This document shows positions 1-9,702 of a DNA stretch of 64,000 bases, piece after piece (position 1 is the first letter of the stretch; each line of letters opens with the position of its first letter). The notes beneath the pieces are model-generated. The model searched no databases and was not told the DNA's origin. It saw only the letters and a program-made list of their open reading frames with translations. The DNA comes from Hyphomicrobium sp. (GTDB lineage Bacteria; Pseudomonadota; Alphaproteobacteria; Rhizobiales; Hyphomicrobiaceae), in NCBI GenBank assembly GCA_030148425.1, contig JASBTM010000017.1:558001-622000 (forward strand), read 5' to 3'. The position numbers and the translations under genes were made by a program.

Positions 1-181
1 GAGCGCTCTCGACAACGTCGGCTCCGGCGAGATCGGCAACCTTGACAGTGGCGTCCGTCGAGCCGCCATCGACGACGATGACCTGCCTCACGATGCCGTC
101 CACTGCTGCGGGAACCAGCGCCGAAAGGGTCGGTGCTAACGTGCGTTCAGCATTCCGGGCGGGAATGATTACTGAGATCAT
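1..181 (-). CDS. Glycosyltransferase family 2, N-terminal part (runs off window)
   Basis: The gene reads leftward and is cut by the window edge, so only the first 60 or so residues are present. The protein opens with ISVIIPARNAE, the first beta strand of GT-A fold family 2 glycosyltransferases, followed by QVIVVDGGSTDAT, the nucleotide-sugar binding strand with its acidic residue. The start is the ATG at 181, preceded by an AGGAAAAG ribosome binding site. Family 2 enzymes transfer sugars from nucleotide sugars to lipids or glycans at the cytoplasmic membrane face; the acceptor cannot be read from this fragment. Confidence 0.8.
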   Translation of the reverse strand, partial: MISVIIPARNAERTLAPTLSALVPAAVDGIVRQVIVVDGGSTDATVKVADLAGADVVESA

Positions 182-334
182 TTTCTTTTCCTGACACGTC
201 ATTCCGCGCGCGGCAAGGCGCGCCAAGTCGCGGACCTTAACCAAAGGCCGCGCCGAATTCCGTCGATGCTATGTTCTTTATTTGTTCTCTTGGTCGTGCT
301 AGAGATTGATCGAAATCAGCAGCATTTGGAAAAA

Positions 335-1447
335 ATGGCTCCGGACCGAGACCAGCAAAATCGCCTCGCAACGCCCCTTTCCGTCGATTCCGAGCGTCGG
401 CGCGGGCGCGGGGCGCGAACGAATAAAAGCGGGCGGTTCGAAGCGGAGGCCTACGAGGCATTCGACGATGGCTGGGAAAGCCTCGGAGATCTCGACGCGT
501 TCAAGACGGAAGTGACTGAGGAAGCTGCGAAGTCGATCATCTCGCACAACGACAGTCCAGACGTTTCGTTCGAGAGTTCGATTAACCCGTACCGGGGCTG
601 CGAGCATGGCTGCATCTATTGCTACGCCCGGCCGAGCCATTGTTATCTCGGGCACTCCGCGGGCCTGGATTTCGAGACCAAGCTTTATGCCAAGCCGAAC
701 GCAGCCGAACTTCTTCGGCGGGAATTCAAGAAGCCGAGCTACCGGCCAGAAACGATTGCTCTCGGCGGCAACACCGATCCCTATCAACCTGTCGAGCGAG
801 AGCGTTGCATTACGCGCTCGATTCTCGAGGTGATGGCAGAGACTAATCATCCCGTCGGCATCATCACGAAATCGGCGCTGGTCGCGCGCGACATCGATAT
901 CCTAGCGCCAATGGCCGAGAAAAAACTCGCGCGCGTTGCGGTCTCGATTACGACGCTCGACCGCCGTGTCGCCCGCGCGATGGAGCCGCGCGCCGCGACG
1001 CCGCCGAAGCGCCTCGAAACCGTGAAGCGGCTCGCGGATGCCGGCATTCCCGTGACGGTCATGGTGGCTCCGATCATTCCGGGGCTGACGGATCACGAGA
1101 TCGAGCCCATTCTCGAAGCGGCGCGCGAGGCCGGGGCGCGCGAAGCAGGTTATGTGCTCCTCCGCCTGCCGCTCGAGATCAAGGATCTCTTTCGCGAATG
1201 GCTCGCGGAGGAATTTCCCAACCGCGCCGACAGAGTCATTTCGCTTTTGCGCTCGATGCACGGCGGACGCGATTACACGCCCGACTTTGGTGTACGGCAG
1301 GTCGGGCGCGGCCCCTACGCGACGCAGATCGCGCTGCGCTTCCGGCTTGCAAAGAAGCGCCTCGGCTTCGGTGGCGATCGAGTTGCCTTGCGAACCGATC
1401 TCTTCCTGCGTCCCGGTAACGGTGGACAACAGCTCTCTCTGCTTTGA
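335..1447 (+). CDS. PA0069-family radical SAM protein (spore photoproduct lyase-like)
   Basis: This 370-residue protein has the radical SAM motif Cys-x3-Cys-x2-Cys at residues 89, 93 and 96 in NPYRGCEHGCIYCYARPSH, which binds a [4Fe-4S] cluster that cleaves S-adenosylmethionine. The sequence GGNTDPYQPVE and the later TIM-barrel strands fit the PA0069/SplB-like group found in many proteobacteria, whose substrate is not established. An upstream ATG at 266 would add 23 hydrophobic residues but has no ribosome binding site and is out of character for the family, so I prefer the ATG at 335. The gene lies 32 bases before rnhB on the same strand. Confidence 0.85.
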   Translation: MAPDRDQQNRLATPLSVDSERRRGRGARTNKSGRFEAEAYEAFDDGWESLGDLDAFKTEVTEEAAKSIISHNDSPDVSFESSINPYRGCEHGCIYCYARPSHCYLGHSAGLDFETKLYAKPNAAELLRREFKKPSYRPETIALGGNTDPYQPVERERCITRSILEVMAETNHPVGIITKSALVARDIDILAPMAEKKLARVAVSITTLDRRVARAMEPRAATPPKRLETVKRLADAGIPVTVMVAPIIPGLTDHEIEPILEAAREAGAREAGYVLLRLPLEIKDLFREWLAEEFPNRADRVISLLRSMHGGRDYTPDFGVRQVGRGPYATQIALRFRLAKKRLGFGGDRVALRTDLFLRPGNGGQQLSLL

Positions 1448-1479
1448 CAGGCCGATCCGCGCGATGACCAACTTGGCGA

Positions 1480-2121
1480 ATGAAGATCGCCGATTCGCGC
1501 ATCAGGCCGACGTTCGAACTCGAAGCCGCTGAGCATCAGCTTGGTTTGCGGCCGATCGCGGGTGTCGATGAGGCTGGTCGCGGTCCGTGGGCCGGTCCCG
1601 TCGTGGCCGCGGCGGTCATTCTCGATCCCGATAAACTCCCGGCGAACATCGACGATAGCAAAGCGCTCGACGAAGAGTCCCGCGCCTATCTTTACAATCG
1701 CATCACGAAGGTGGCGATTGTGGCGGTCGGTATCGCCGAGGTCGACCGCATCGATCGCGATAACATCCTCGCCGCGACGCTCTGGGCAATGGCACAGGCC
1801 ATTGGACAACTTGCAGAGGTGCCGAAGCTCGTGCTCGTGGATGGCAACAAGGCGCCGCGCGTGTCCATGACCACGCGCACCATCGTCAAGGGCGACGCGA
1901 AGTGCCTGTCCATCGCGGCGGCATCGATCATCGCGAAGGTTACGCGCGACCGCATCATGATGCAGATGGCGCGCGATTATCCGGGTTATGGATTCGAGCG
2001 CCACAAAGGTTACGGCACGCCGGAGCATCAGGCCGCGATCGATAAGCTCGGCGTATCGCCATTGCACCGGCGCTCGTTCAAGCCCGTACAGCTCGCGCTC
2101 GGCCTTGGCACCCTGGTTTGA
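1480..2121 (+). CDS. rnhB: Ribonuclease HII
   Basis: RNase HII removes the RNA strand from RNA-DNA hybrids and nicks at single ribonucleotides in DNA. The 213-residue protein has the family opening IAGVDEAGRGPWAGPVV, with the catalytic Asp30 and Glu31, and the later LVDGN strand that supplies another metal-binding aspartate. The length matches bacterial RnhB. It stands directly upstream of the CcrM methyltransferase, an adjacency common in alphaproteobacteria. The ribosome binding site before 1480 is weak. Confidence 0.96.
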   Translation: MKIADSRIRPTFELEAAEHQLGLRPIAGVDEAGRGPWAGPVVAAAVILDPDKLPANIDDSKALDEESRAYLYNRITKVAIVAVGIAEVDRIDRDNILAATLWAMAQAIGQLAEVPKLVLVDGNKAPRVSMTTRTIVKGDAKCLSIAAASIIAKVTRDRIMMQMARDYPGYGFERHKGYGTPEHQAAIDKLGVSPLHRRSFKPVQLALGLGTLV

Positions 2122-2184
2122 ATTCCAAACCTCTCGCGGACTCTTTCACTACATTCGTCACCACGCAGAAAGCCGGGAAAGTCG

Positions 2185-2353
2185 TGCTTGGACGGATCCC
2201 CGCCTTCCCGGGGATGACGTTCTTGGTGGGGCAGGACGTGAAGTCCCCTCACCTGTCATCCCGGGCGAGTCCACTTGCGAGATCCGGGACCCAGGAAGAA
2301 TTTCACTCGACACTCTGGGACCCGGCTCTCAGCTTCGCTGGGGCCGGGATGAC
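2185..2353. repeat. Inverted GTCATCCCGG repeat elements (REP-like) in the rnhB-ccrM gap
   Basis: The 481-base gap between rnhB and ccrM holds two copies of a repeat facing each other: GTCATCCCGG at 2255-2264 and its reverse complement at 2344-2353. The similarity continues inward, because both arms carry a GATCCGGGACCCAG-like block. A third related half, ending GGGGATGAC, lies at about 2193-2218. This is the pattern of alphaproteobacterial intergenic palindromic elements. Small open frames here simply cross the repeats and are not genes. Confidence 0.7.
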
Positions 2354-2464
2354 AATATCTTGGCTTTATATCGGGCGCCCATTGCGCGGCGCTGCGGATG
2401 CATCGGGATGAACCCGAGGATGACAGCAAGATGCTTTCGCGCGCATCGCGTCAGGTTGCAGATC

Positions 2465-2517
2465 GAATCAAAAATATAAATCGCTTGCGCGCATTGAGGG
2501 CGTATCCAAGTGGATTC
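2465..2517. promoter_or_regulatory. Two GANTC sites upstream of ccrM
   Basis: GAATC at 2465-2469 and GATTC at 2513-2517 are both substrates of a CcrM enzyme and lie 134 and 86 bases before the ccrM start. In Caulobacter the ccrM promoter carries GANTC sites whose methylation state tunes its own transcription; here the same role is an inference. The flanking AAAATATAAATC stretch is AT-rich and could hold the promoter. A third GANTC (GAGTC, 2267-2271) lies inside the repeat. Confidence 0.4.
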
Positions 2518-2584
2518 CCCATGATGTACAAAGCTCGACGGTCCGCCGCGTTTATTCAATGGCGGACGTTCAAGTCATATGTAG

Positions 2585-3718
<1,134 letters not shown>

Positions 3719-3744
3719 TAAAAATGACGCGAATAACGGCATTT

Positions 3745-3771
3745 CCGATGGCCAAATCCGTTGGCCATCGG
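3745..3771 (+). terminator. Hairpin downstream of ccrM
   Basis: An 11-base-pair perfect stem (CCGATGGCCAA against TTGGCCATCGG) with a five-base ATCCG loop lies 27 bases after the ccrM stop. There is no T-run after it, so it may be a Rho-assisted stop or an mRNA-stabilising hairpin. The remainder of the 305-base gap up to 4023 shows no gene; it presumably holds the promoter of the next gene. Confidence 0.5.
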
Positions 3772-4023
3772 GCGCATTAAGACGGCCGTAACCATGTCGC
3801 GAGAAAGACTCTGCTCATCGTCTCGGCACCTAAGCGCGCTGAAACCGCGAATTTGGCTCGAATTGTCTATTCCGTTGTCAGCTTGCTGATTTGAGACGCA
3901 GCCCTGCGTCCGGTTTGAACAGATACCGGGCAAGATCGCTCACACCGCCGCTTCGAGCCCTCAAGTTCTTTTAACGAGCCCCGCCAATACTTCCGCCCGA
4001 TTTTAGTCAGTAGGGGGGGAGCA

Positions 4024-6219
4024 ATGGCACATACGTTCGTTCGTAAGAGCCCATCGCCATCGAAACCGAGTGCGCAGGCAAATCTTCATCGCGTCAGGGC
4101 TCGAAAGAAGAGCCGGCCTGCCTTGAGGCTTGTCCAGGATCGCGATGAATCTTTGGCGCAGCGTCTTCAGCGCGCCGAGGCCACCAACAAGCAACTGCGC
4201 GAAGCTATCGACATGCTTCCGCAGGGCGTGGTGGTTCTGGACCGCGACGGACGCTATGTTTTGTGGAACCAGCAATACGCGAGCATTTACAAAAAGAGCG
4301 CGGACTTGTTCGAGATCGGCGTTCGCCTCGAAGACACGCTGCGGATCGGTGTCAGTCGCGGCGATTATCCGGAAGCTGCAGGGCGCGAAGAGCAATGGAT
4401 CGCCGAGCGTATTTCGCGGCTCTATCAGCCTAAGGACCGTCACGAACAATGGATTTCGGACGGGCGCTGTATACTGATCGATGAAAGACTGACGACCGAT
4501 GGCGGCGTTGTCGGCCTGCGCGTCGACATCAGCGAACTGAAAGAGCGCGAAGCATCTTTCCGCATGCTCTTCGAAGCCAATCCCGTTCCGATGTTCGTCG
4601 CCCGCAAAGATGACAAGGTGATCTTGAGCGCGAACTCGGCCGCGCTTCGTCACTATGGATTCAAGGCGGAAGAATTATCGACGAAGACCCTGTTCGACCT
4701 GCATCACCCGGAAGATCACGCGGATCTAGAAAGCTTCTACGGCGGAAATGCAGAACTGTTCGCCGGGCAGACTTGGCGGCATCTCAAGGCGGATCGGACG
4801 TCGATCGATGTCGCGATCTATTCAAGCTCGATAACGCAGGGCCACACGCCAGCAATTCTGTTCGCCGCTATCGACATCACGGAGCGCAAACTCGCGGAGG
4901 CGAAAGTCGCCTACCTGGCGCATCACGACGCGCTAACGGGCCTCGCCAATCGCGTGTTTTTGCGCGAGCGCCTCAACGCGCTGCTGACCTCGCGCAAACG
5001 TTCGGGCAATGGCATCGCGGTGCTCTGTATCGACCTCGATAACTTCAAGGTCATCAACGATTCGATGGGTCACGCCGCCGGAGACTCGCTCCTGCAGCAA
5101 TTGGCTCATCGCATTCAGGACACGCTGAGAAAGGACGACATTGCGGCGCGATTGGGCGGCGACGAGTTTGCCGTCGTGCTGGCGAACACGAATCACGCCG
5201 TCGAAGTGAGTTCGGTCGCGCAGCGGATCATCGACGTTCTGCGCGAGCCGTTCGAGATCGCAGATCTCAGCATGAACGTGACCGCGAGCGTTGGCATTGC
5301 CCTGTGCCCGAGCGACGCCGATACCGCCGAGGCGCTGTTGAAGAATGCGGATCTCGCGCTTTATCAAGCGAAAGAAGACGGCAAGGGCTGCTACCGCTAT
5401 TTCGAAGCTGAGATGAATGCTCGCGTTCAGGCGCGGCGCAAAATCGAAAGCGATTTGCACCATGCGCATATGAGCGGCGCGCTGGAAATTCATTACCAGC
5501 CGTTGGTGACTTTGAATTCGGGAGAAGTTTCCGGTTTCGAAGCCCTGCTGCGCTGGCCGCATCCGGAACGCGGCTACATTCCGCCGTCCGAATTCATACC
5601 GATCGCGGAGGAGTGCGGTCTCATCGCGCCGATCACGGATTTCGTCTTGCATCGCGCCTGTCGCGACGCAACGACATGGCCGAAGAAAGCGCGGCTTGCC
5701 GTGAACATGTCACCGCAGCGGTTCCGGATCGGCAACGTCTTTCAGGCCGTATCGGAAGCGTTGAAGGCCTCTGGGCTCGAGCCGGAGCGGCTCGAACTTG
5801 AAATCACCGAAGCGCTGCTGCTCGAAAACTCAGAAAGCGTGCTGTCTATTCTCCACGCGATCAGGGGGCTCGGCGTGCGCATCTCGATGGACGACTTCGG
5901 GACAGGCTACTCGTCACTCAGTTATCTACGCATGTTCCCCTTCGATAAGATCAAGATCGATGGATCGTTCGTGCGCGGCATCGGTTTCGGCAATGAATCG
6001 CAGGCGATCATCCGGGCGATCATGGGCTTGGGCTCGAGTCTCGGCATGACGATCACGGCCGAAGGCATCGAGACGGAGTCGGAGCAAGCGTTCCTGCGGG
6101 CGGTCGGATGCGATGAGGGTCAGGGCTTTCTCTACAGCAAAGCGCGCCCGGTCGCCGAGGTCCCGCGGATACTCGATGCATTGAGTCAGGCTTATCTGGC
6201 GCAAGCACCGGCGAAATAG
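4024..6219 (+). CDS. PAS-PAS-GGDEF-EAL protein (cyclic di-GMP synthesis and breakdown)
   Basis: This 731-residue cytoplasmic protein has two N-terminal PAS domains (about 58-172 and 178-288), a GGDEF domain (about 292-460) and an EAL domain (about 475-720). The diguanylate cyclase motif GGDEF is intact at 378-382, with the product-inhibition site RKDD (RxxD) at 369-372. The phosphodiesterase motif EAL is intact at 506-508, and DDFGTG stands at 623-628. Both activities are therefore possible; which dominates cannot be told. There are no membrane segments. The start is backed by an AGGGGGGAGC ribosome binding site. It converges with mutY 21 bases away. Confidence 0.93.
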   Translation: MAHTFVRKSPSPSKPSAQANLHRVRARKKSRPALRLVQDRDESLAQRLQRAEATNKQLREAIDMLPQGVVVLDRDGRYVLWNQQYASIYKKSADLFEIGVRLEDTLRIGVSRGDYPEAAGREEQWIAERISRLYQPKDRHEQWISDGRCILIDERLTTDGGVVGLRVDISELKEREASFRMLFEANPVPMFVARKDDKVILSANSAALRHYGFKAEELSTKTLFDLHHPEDHADLESFYGGNAELFAGQTWRHLKADRTSIDVAIYSSSITQGHTPAILFAAIDITERKLAEAKVAYLAHHDALTGLANRVFLRERLNALLTSRKRSGNGIAVLCIDLDNFKVINDSMGHAAGDSLLQQLAHRIQDTLRKDDIAARLGGDEFAVVLANTNHAVEVSSVAQRIIDVLREPFEIADLSMNVTASVGIALCPSDADTAEALLKNADLALYQAKEDGKGCYRYFEAEMNARVQARRKIESDLHHAHMSGALEIHYQPLVTLNSGEVSGFEALLRWPHPERGYIPPSEFIPIAEECGLIAPITDFVLHRACRDATTWPKKARLAVNMSPQRFRIGNVFQAVSEALKASGLEPERLELEITEALLLENSESVLSILHAIRGLGVRISMDDFGTGYSSLSYLRMFPFDKIKIDGSFVRGIGFGNESQAIIRAIMGLGSSLGMTITAEGIETESEQAFLRAVGCDEGQGFLYSKARPVAEVPRILDALSQAYLAQAPAK

Positions 6220-6239
6220 CGAAGCCTCGAGGCGTTCAC

Positions 6240-7370
6240 TCAGTTGTCGGCGAGGCCGTGCGCGATGATTTTCCTCATCACGCTCGGCAGAGCCTGTCCT
6301 TGCAGATCGCGGCGCTGGACCCAGCGGCAACGCTCCTGGCCAGCCCAAAGCGTGAGCGTGGTGTCGAGTGGAACAATGGCGCGATAGAGGGTGATTTCGA
6401 GGCGGAAGTGCGTGAAAACATGCACGACCGTTCCCGTAACTAGATGCCACGATGCTTTGACAGGCGCAGAGCGCATCGCCTCCGTTCGTGCTGGAAGCAC
6501 ATCGCCCCAGGGCGTCGAAGGCACCTCGAGCATGCCGCCGAGCAGTCCTGCTTCGGGTCGCTGGCGCAGAAGCACCGCGCCGTCCTCGCGTTGCACCAGA
6601 AATGCAATGCCGTGGCGGGATGGTCGCGCGGCCTTTGCGGCCTTGAGCGGCAAAAGCTCGGCGAGGTTCTGGGCGCTCGCCGAGCAATCCCGCTGCACGG
6701 GACAGACGAGGCACGACGGCTTTTTCGGCGTGCAGATTTCGGCGCCCAAATCCATCATGGCCTGAGCGAAGTCTCCGGCGCGACGCTGGGGCGTGAGCGT
6801 GCCTGCTAGCCTGCGGATCTCGGGCTTGGAGCCGGGCAGCGGCTGTCTTACGGCGAAGAGGCGCGCAACGACACGCTCTACATTGCCATCGACAGGCGTC
6901 GCCTTTTCCCCGAAGGCAATCGCGGAAATCGCGGCGGCGGTGTATGGCCCGATGCCCGGAAGCTTCAGCAGCTCGGCTTCGGCGCGCGGAAACTCACCGC
7001 CGTAATCGCGCACGACGGCATCAGCGCAGGCCTTCAGGTTGCGTGCGCGCGAATAATAGCCGAGGCCCGCCCATTGCTGCAGAACCTCTTCGAGCGGAGC
7101 GGCGGCGAGCGCCGTGACCGTTGGCCAGCGCGCTACGAACTTCTGGAAGTACGGCACGACGGCTTTCACCGTCGTTTGTTGCAGCATGATTTCGGAGAGC
7201 CATACCCGATAAGGATTGGCGGCCTTGCGCGGGCCGTAGCGCCAAGGTAGATCGCGCCGCTCGGCCTCATACCAGGCAAGCAACGATTTGACCGTCAGCG
7301 GGCCCGCGGGCCGCAACGGGAGCTGTTGCTGCTTTCGTCGAAGAGCAACATTTTCCTGGACCGCGCCCAT
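6240..7370 (-). CDS. mutY: Adenine DNA glycosylase
   Basis: MutY removes adenine mispaired with 8-oxoguanine. The 376-residue protein has the helix-hairpin-helix glycosylase core with the catalytic Glu60 in LSEIMLQQTT and Asp161 in VDGNVERVVAR, then four iron-sulfur cysteines (213, 220, 223, 229) spaced as in MutY, and a C-terminal NUDIX-like domain that reads the 8-oxoguanine. The frame stays open to 7547, but the ATG at 7370 has a GAAGGG ribosome binding site and gives the usual length, and it leaves 124 bases for divergent promoters shared with the DUF721 gene. Confidence 0.95.
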   Translation of the reverse strand: MGAVQENVALRRKQQQLPLRPAGPLTVKSLLAWYEAERRDLPWRYGPRKAANPYRVWLSEIMLQQTTVKAVVPYFQKFVARWPTVTALAAAPLEEVLQQWAGLGYYSRARNLKACADAVVRDYGGEFPRAEAELLKLPGIGPYTAAAISAIAFGEKATPVDGNVERVVARLFAVRQPLPGSKPEIRRLAGTLTPQRRAGDFAQAMMDLGAEICTPKKPSCLVCPVQRDCSASAQNLAELLPLKAAKAARPSRHGIAFLVQREDGAVLLRQRPEAGLLGGMLEVPSTPWGDVLPARTEAMRSAPVKASWHLVTGTVVHVFTHFRLEITLYRAIVPLDTTLTLWAGQERCRWVQRRDLQGQALPSVMRKIIAHGLADN

Positions 7371-7494
7371 GCGCCCTTCGTCTCCGGTTGCGCGGGAACC
7401 TCGAATCACATCGACAATGGTATCTGTCCTTTGCGTCACTACAAGCCTTGCAGGCGACAGAACTGCCCTGTTCGAGACGGAACCCACAAGCCAG

Positions 7495-8010
7495 ATGGCA
7501 AAGCTGCCGCCCGATACGCGAAGCACCACCAAGGGCCAGTTCGCCAAGTCCGTGGGTGCGTTCGTCCCTAAAGTGACGGCAGCGGTGTTTCAGAAATTCG
7601 GATTTCACAACGCCGAGATCATGGCGTCATGGGAGACGATCGTCGGGCCAGAGCTTGCCCGTCTGACGCGGCCCGAAGCCATCAAATGGCCCCGCGGCGC
7701 CAAAGTGCAGGGCGAAGCCGATGACGACGGCCGAAACGCGGGGGCAACGCTTATCGTTGCGACAGACCCGGCTTTTGCTCTCGACGTGTCCTACCGACAC
7801 AAAGAAATCATCGACCGGATCAACCGGTATTTCGGATATCGGGCCATCGGGCAGGTGAAAGTGCACCAAGTGCCGTTCACCAAAGCCGCCCCCGCCAAGG
7901 CCCCCGCCGCGCCTGTCCCGGCCGAAAGCCCTGTTTCCGGGACGCCGTGTGATCTCGCATCCGCGCTGGACGCGCTCGGCAGAAGTGTGGCGGCCGCCAA
8001 CGCGCGCTGA
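7495..8010 (+). CDS. DUF721 family protein
   Basis: The 171-residue protein carries the DUF721 core: a helical segment with IMASWETIVGPELARLTRPEAIKWPRG, then beta strands, LIVATDPAFALDVSYRHKEIIDRINRYFGYRAIGQVKV. The family is widespread in bacteria and actinobacterial members are linked to DNA replication start, but no function is proven for this branch. The ATG at 7495 gives the normal family start; the frame continues upstream to 7288 across the mutY promoter and that part is unlikely to be translated. The C-terminal 40 residues are Ala/Pro-rich. The next gene follows after 142 bases. Confidence 0.85.
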   Translation: MAKLPPDTRSTTKGQFAKSVGAFVPKVTAAVFQKFGFHNAEIMASWETIVGPELARLTRPEAIKWPRGAKVQGEADDDGRNAGATLIVATDPAFALDVSYRHKEIIDRINRYFGYRAIGQVKVHQVPFTKAAPAKAPAAPVPAESPVSGTPCDLASALDALGRSVAAANAR

Positions 8011-8152
8011 GCCCTTTGTCACCCAATATTGCCGATCGTTCGGTTGCTATTCAGCTCGGATTGGGCTTATTCGGGCGCCGGAACCCCGCTCGGCCGACCG
8101 TTGTTTGACCGCCGTTCCGTCGCGAATACGCATTCCCAGAGGAGTTGGGACC

Positions 8153-8821
8153 TTGATCACGTTCAAAAAAATTATTCCGGGCCTGCTGGCTTTGGCGGCC
8201 TTGGCTGGCGTCGCGATCGTAACCGCGGAGCCGAGCTTCGCTCAGCGCAAGGACGGCCCCGCCGAGGTTTCGGTCGAGGAACTCATGAAACCGACGGATC
8301 TGCCGGATCTCGCTGTCGGACCGGCCGACGCGAAGATCACCATCGTCGAATATGCCTCGATGACGTGCCCGCACTGCGCGCACTTCACCAACGATGTCTT
8401 CGAACCCCTCAAGAAGAAGTACATCGACACCGGCAAAGTCCGGTACATCTTCCGCGATTTCCCGCTCGATAATCTCGCCGCGGCCGTTTCGATGCTGGCC
8501 CGCTGCGTCGAGCCCGAGAAAGCGCTGCCGATGATCGAGACGTTCTATTCCAAGCAGCAAGACTGGGCGTTTGCTGAAGGCAGCCCGGTACCGAAGCTGT
8601 TCGACATCGCGAAGCAGGCCGGGTTTACTCAGGAAAGCTTTGATAAGTGCCTGACGAACCAGAAGCTTCTGGACCAAATCACCGCTGAGCGGACGCGCGC
8701 GAGCGAAACGTTTGGCGTCAATGCCACACCGACGTTCTTTATCAACGGCAAGAAGCTTCAAGACGCTCCAACTCTCGAAGCATTTGATAAGGTGCTTGGG
8801 CCGCTTCTGTCGGCGAAGTAA
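8153..8821 (+). CDS. DsbA-family thiol:disulfide oxidoreductase, periplasmic
   Basis: This is a thioredoxin-fold protein with a CPHC active site (Cys72, Cys75) in MTCPHCAHF and a long helical insert, as in DsbA/BDBD-type proteins. An N-terminal signal peptide (about residues 1-30, ending PSFA) sends it to the periplasm. No ATG fits: the start is the TTG at 8153, eight bases after an AGAGGAG ribosome binding site, followed directly by the basic FKK of the signal. The cis-proline loop is visible as NATPTFFING. It is followed after 12 bases by a second DsbA-like gene, so the two form an operon. Confidence 0.9.
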   Translation: MITFKKIIPGLLALAALAGVAIVTAEPSFAQRKDGPAEVSVEELMKPTDLPDLAVGPADAKITIVEYASMTCPHCAHFTNDVFEPLKKKYIDTGKVRYIFRDFPLDNLAAAVSMLARCVEPEKALPMIETFYSKQQDWAFAEGSPVPKLFDIAKQAGFTQESFDKCLTNQKLLDQITAERTRASETFGVNATPTFFINGKKLQDAPTLEAFDKVLGPLLSAK

Positions 8822-8833
8822 CCGGAAAATCAG

Positions 8834-9643
8834 ATGCCTTTCGTCCGCCCCCTCAGCTTCGCCGCCGCCATTTTATTCGCAGGCTGGCTGGTGGGATGCG
8901 GAGCGAACTCGCCGTCGCTGTCTCCACTGGCGACGGCAAGCGTCTCGACGGACAGCAATAATCTCGGAGCCTATCCGACCACCGGCTCCGAGACTTCCGA
9001 CGGAATGCCGACGCCGTTCGGAGATCCGAGCGCTACAGCCGTGACGGGGCGGCAAGTCATCGAGAACCCAACGGTCGCCGATATCATGGCACCGAGCCCT
9101 CTCCCCGAAATGAGCTGGGGGCAGCCGAATGCGCCGGTGACGATCGTGCAGTACATGTCCCTCACCTGCCCGCACTGCCGGAACTTCCACCAGACCGTCT
9201 ATCCCGAGTTCAAGCGCCGCTTCATCGACACGGGACGGGTGCGCTATGTCCTGCGTGAATTCCCGATCGGTAAGGCCTCCGGCAACGCGACCATCGTGCT
9301 CCGCTGCGCGCCGCCCGATAAGTATTTGGATCTCTATGGAAAATTCATGGAGCAGCAGGCTTCATGGGTCAGCCAGGAGGTGCGGCTCGACGCCATTTAC
9401 GCGGTCGCCAAACAGGTGGGGATGACGCGCCCGCAGTTTGACGCTTGCCTGCAGAATCAAGACATGATCCAGAAGTTGAAGTGGGTTAAGGATCGTGGGC
9501 GCAAGCTCGGCATCATTGGAACGCCGAACTTTTTCATCGGCACCAAGCTCATAAAGAAAGAGCTGACGATCGCCGAAATTGCCGACTACGTCGAGCAGGC
9601 CAACCAGCAGCGCAGCACGCCAACCGCGGCTGCGACCCCCTAG
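8834..9643 (+). CDS. DsbA-family lipoprotein
   Basis: A second thioredoxin-fold protein of 269 residues, paralogous to its upstream neighbour, with CPHC at residues 112-115 in LTCPHCRNF and the cis-proline loop IGTPNFFIG. Its N-terminus is a lipoprotein signal with the lipobox LVGC (Cys22), then a flexible Ser/Thr/Pro-rich linker of about 70 residues before the catalytic domain, so the enzyme is probably tethered to a membrane. Having one soluble and one tethered copy suggests division of labour in periplasmic disulfide formation; that is inference. Confidence 0.88.
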   Translation: MPFVRPLSFAAAILFAGWLVGCGANSPSLSPLATASVSTDSNNLGAYPTTGSETSDGMPTPFGDPSATAVTGRQVIENPTVADIMAPSPLPEMSWGQPNAPVTIVQYMSLTCPHCRNFHQTVYPEFKRRFIDTGRVRYVLREFPIGKASGNATIVLRCAPPDKYLDLYGKFMEQQASWVSQEVRLDAIYAVAKQVGMTRPQFDACLQNQDMIQKLKWVKDRGRKLGIIGTPNFFIGTKLIKKELTIAEIADYVEQANQQRSTPTAAATP

Positions 9644-9702
9644 CGGGCTTTGCGACGGTCCTGAAGCCACGGCAGTATGGCATCGAGGACCGACGCAAGC
9701 GA

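Noticed and set aside
2118-2479. Several short open frames downstream of rnhB
   Set aside because: They cross the GTCATCCCGG repeat elements in several frames and lack ribosome binding sites.
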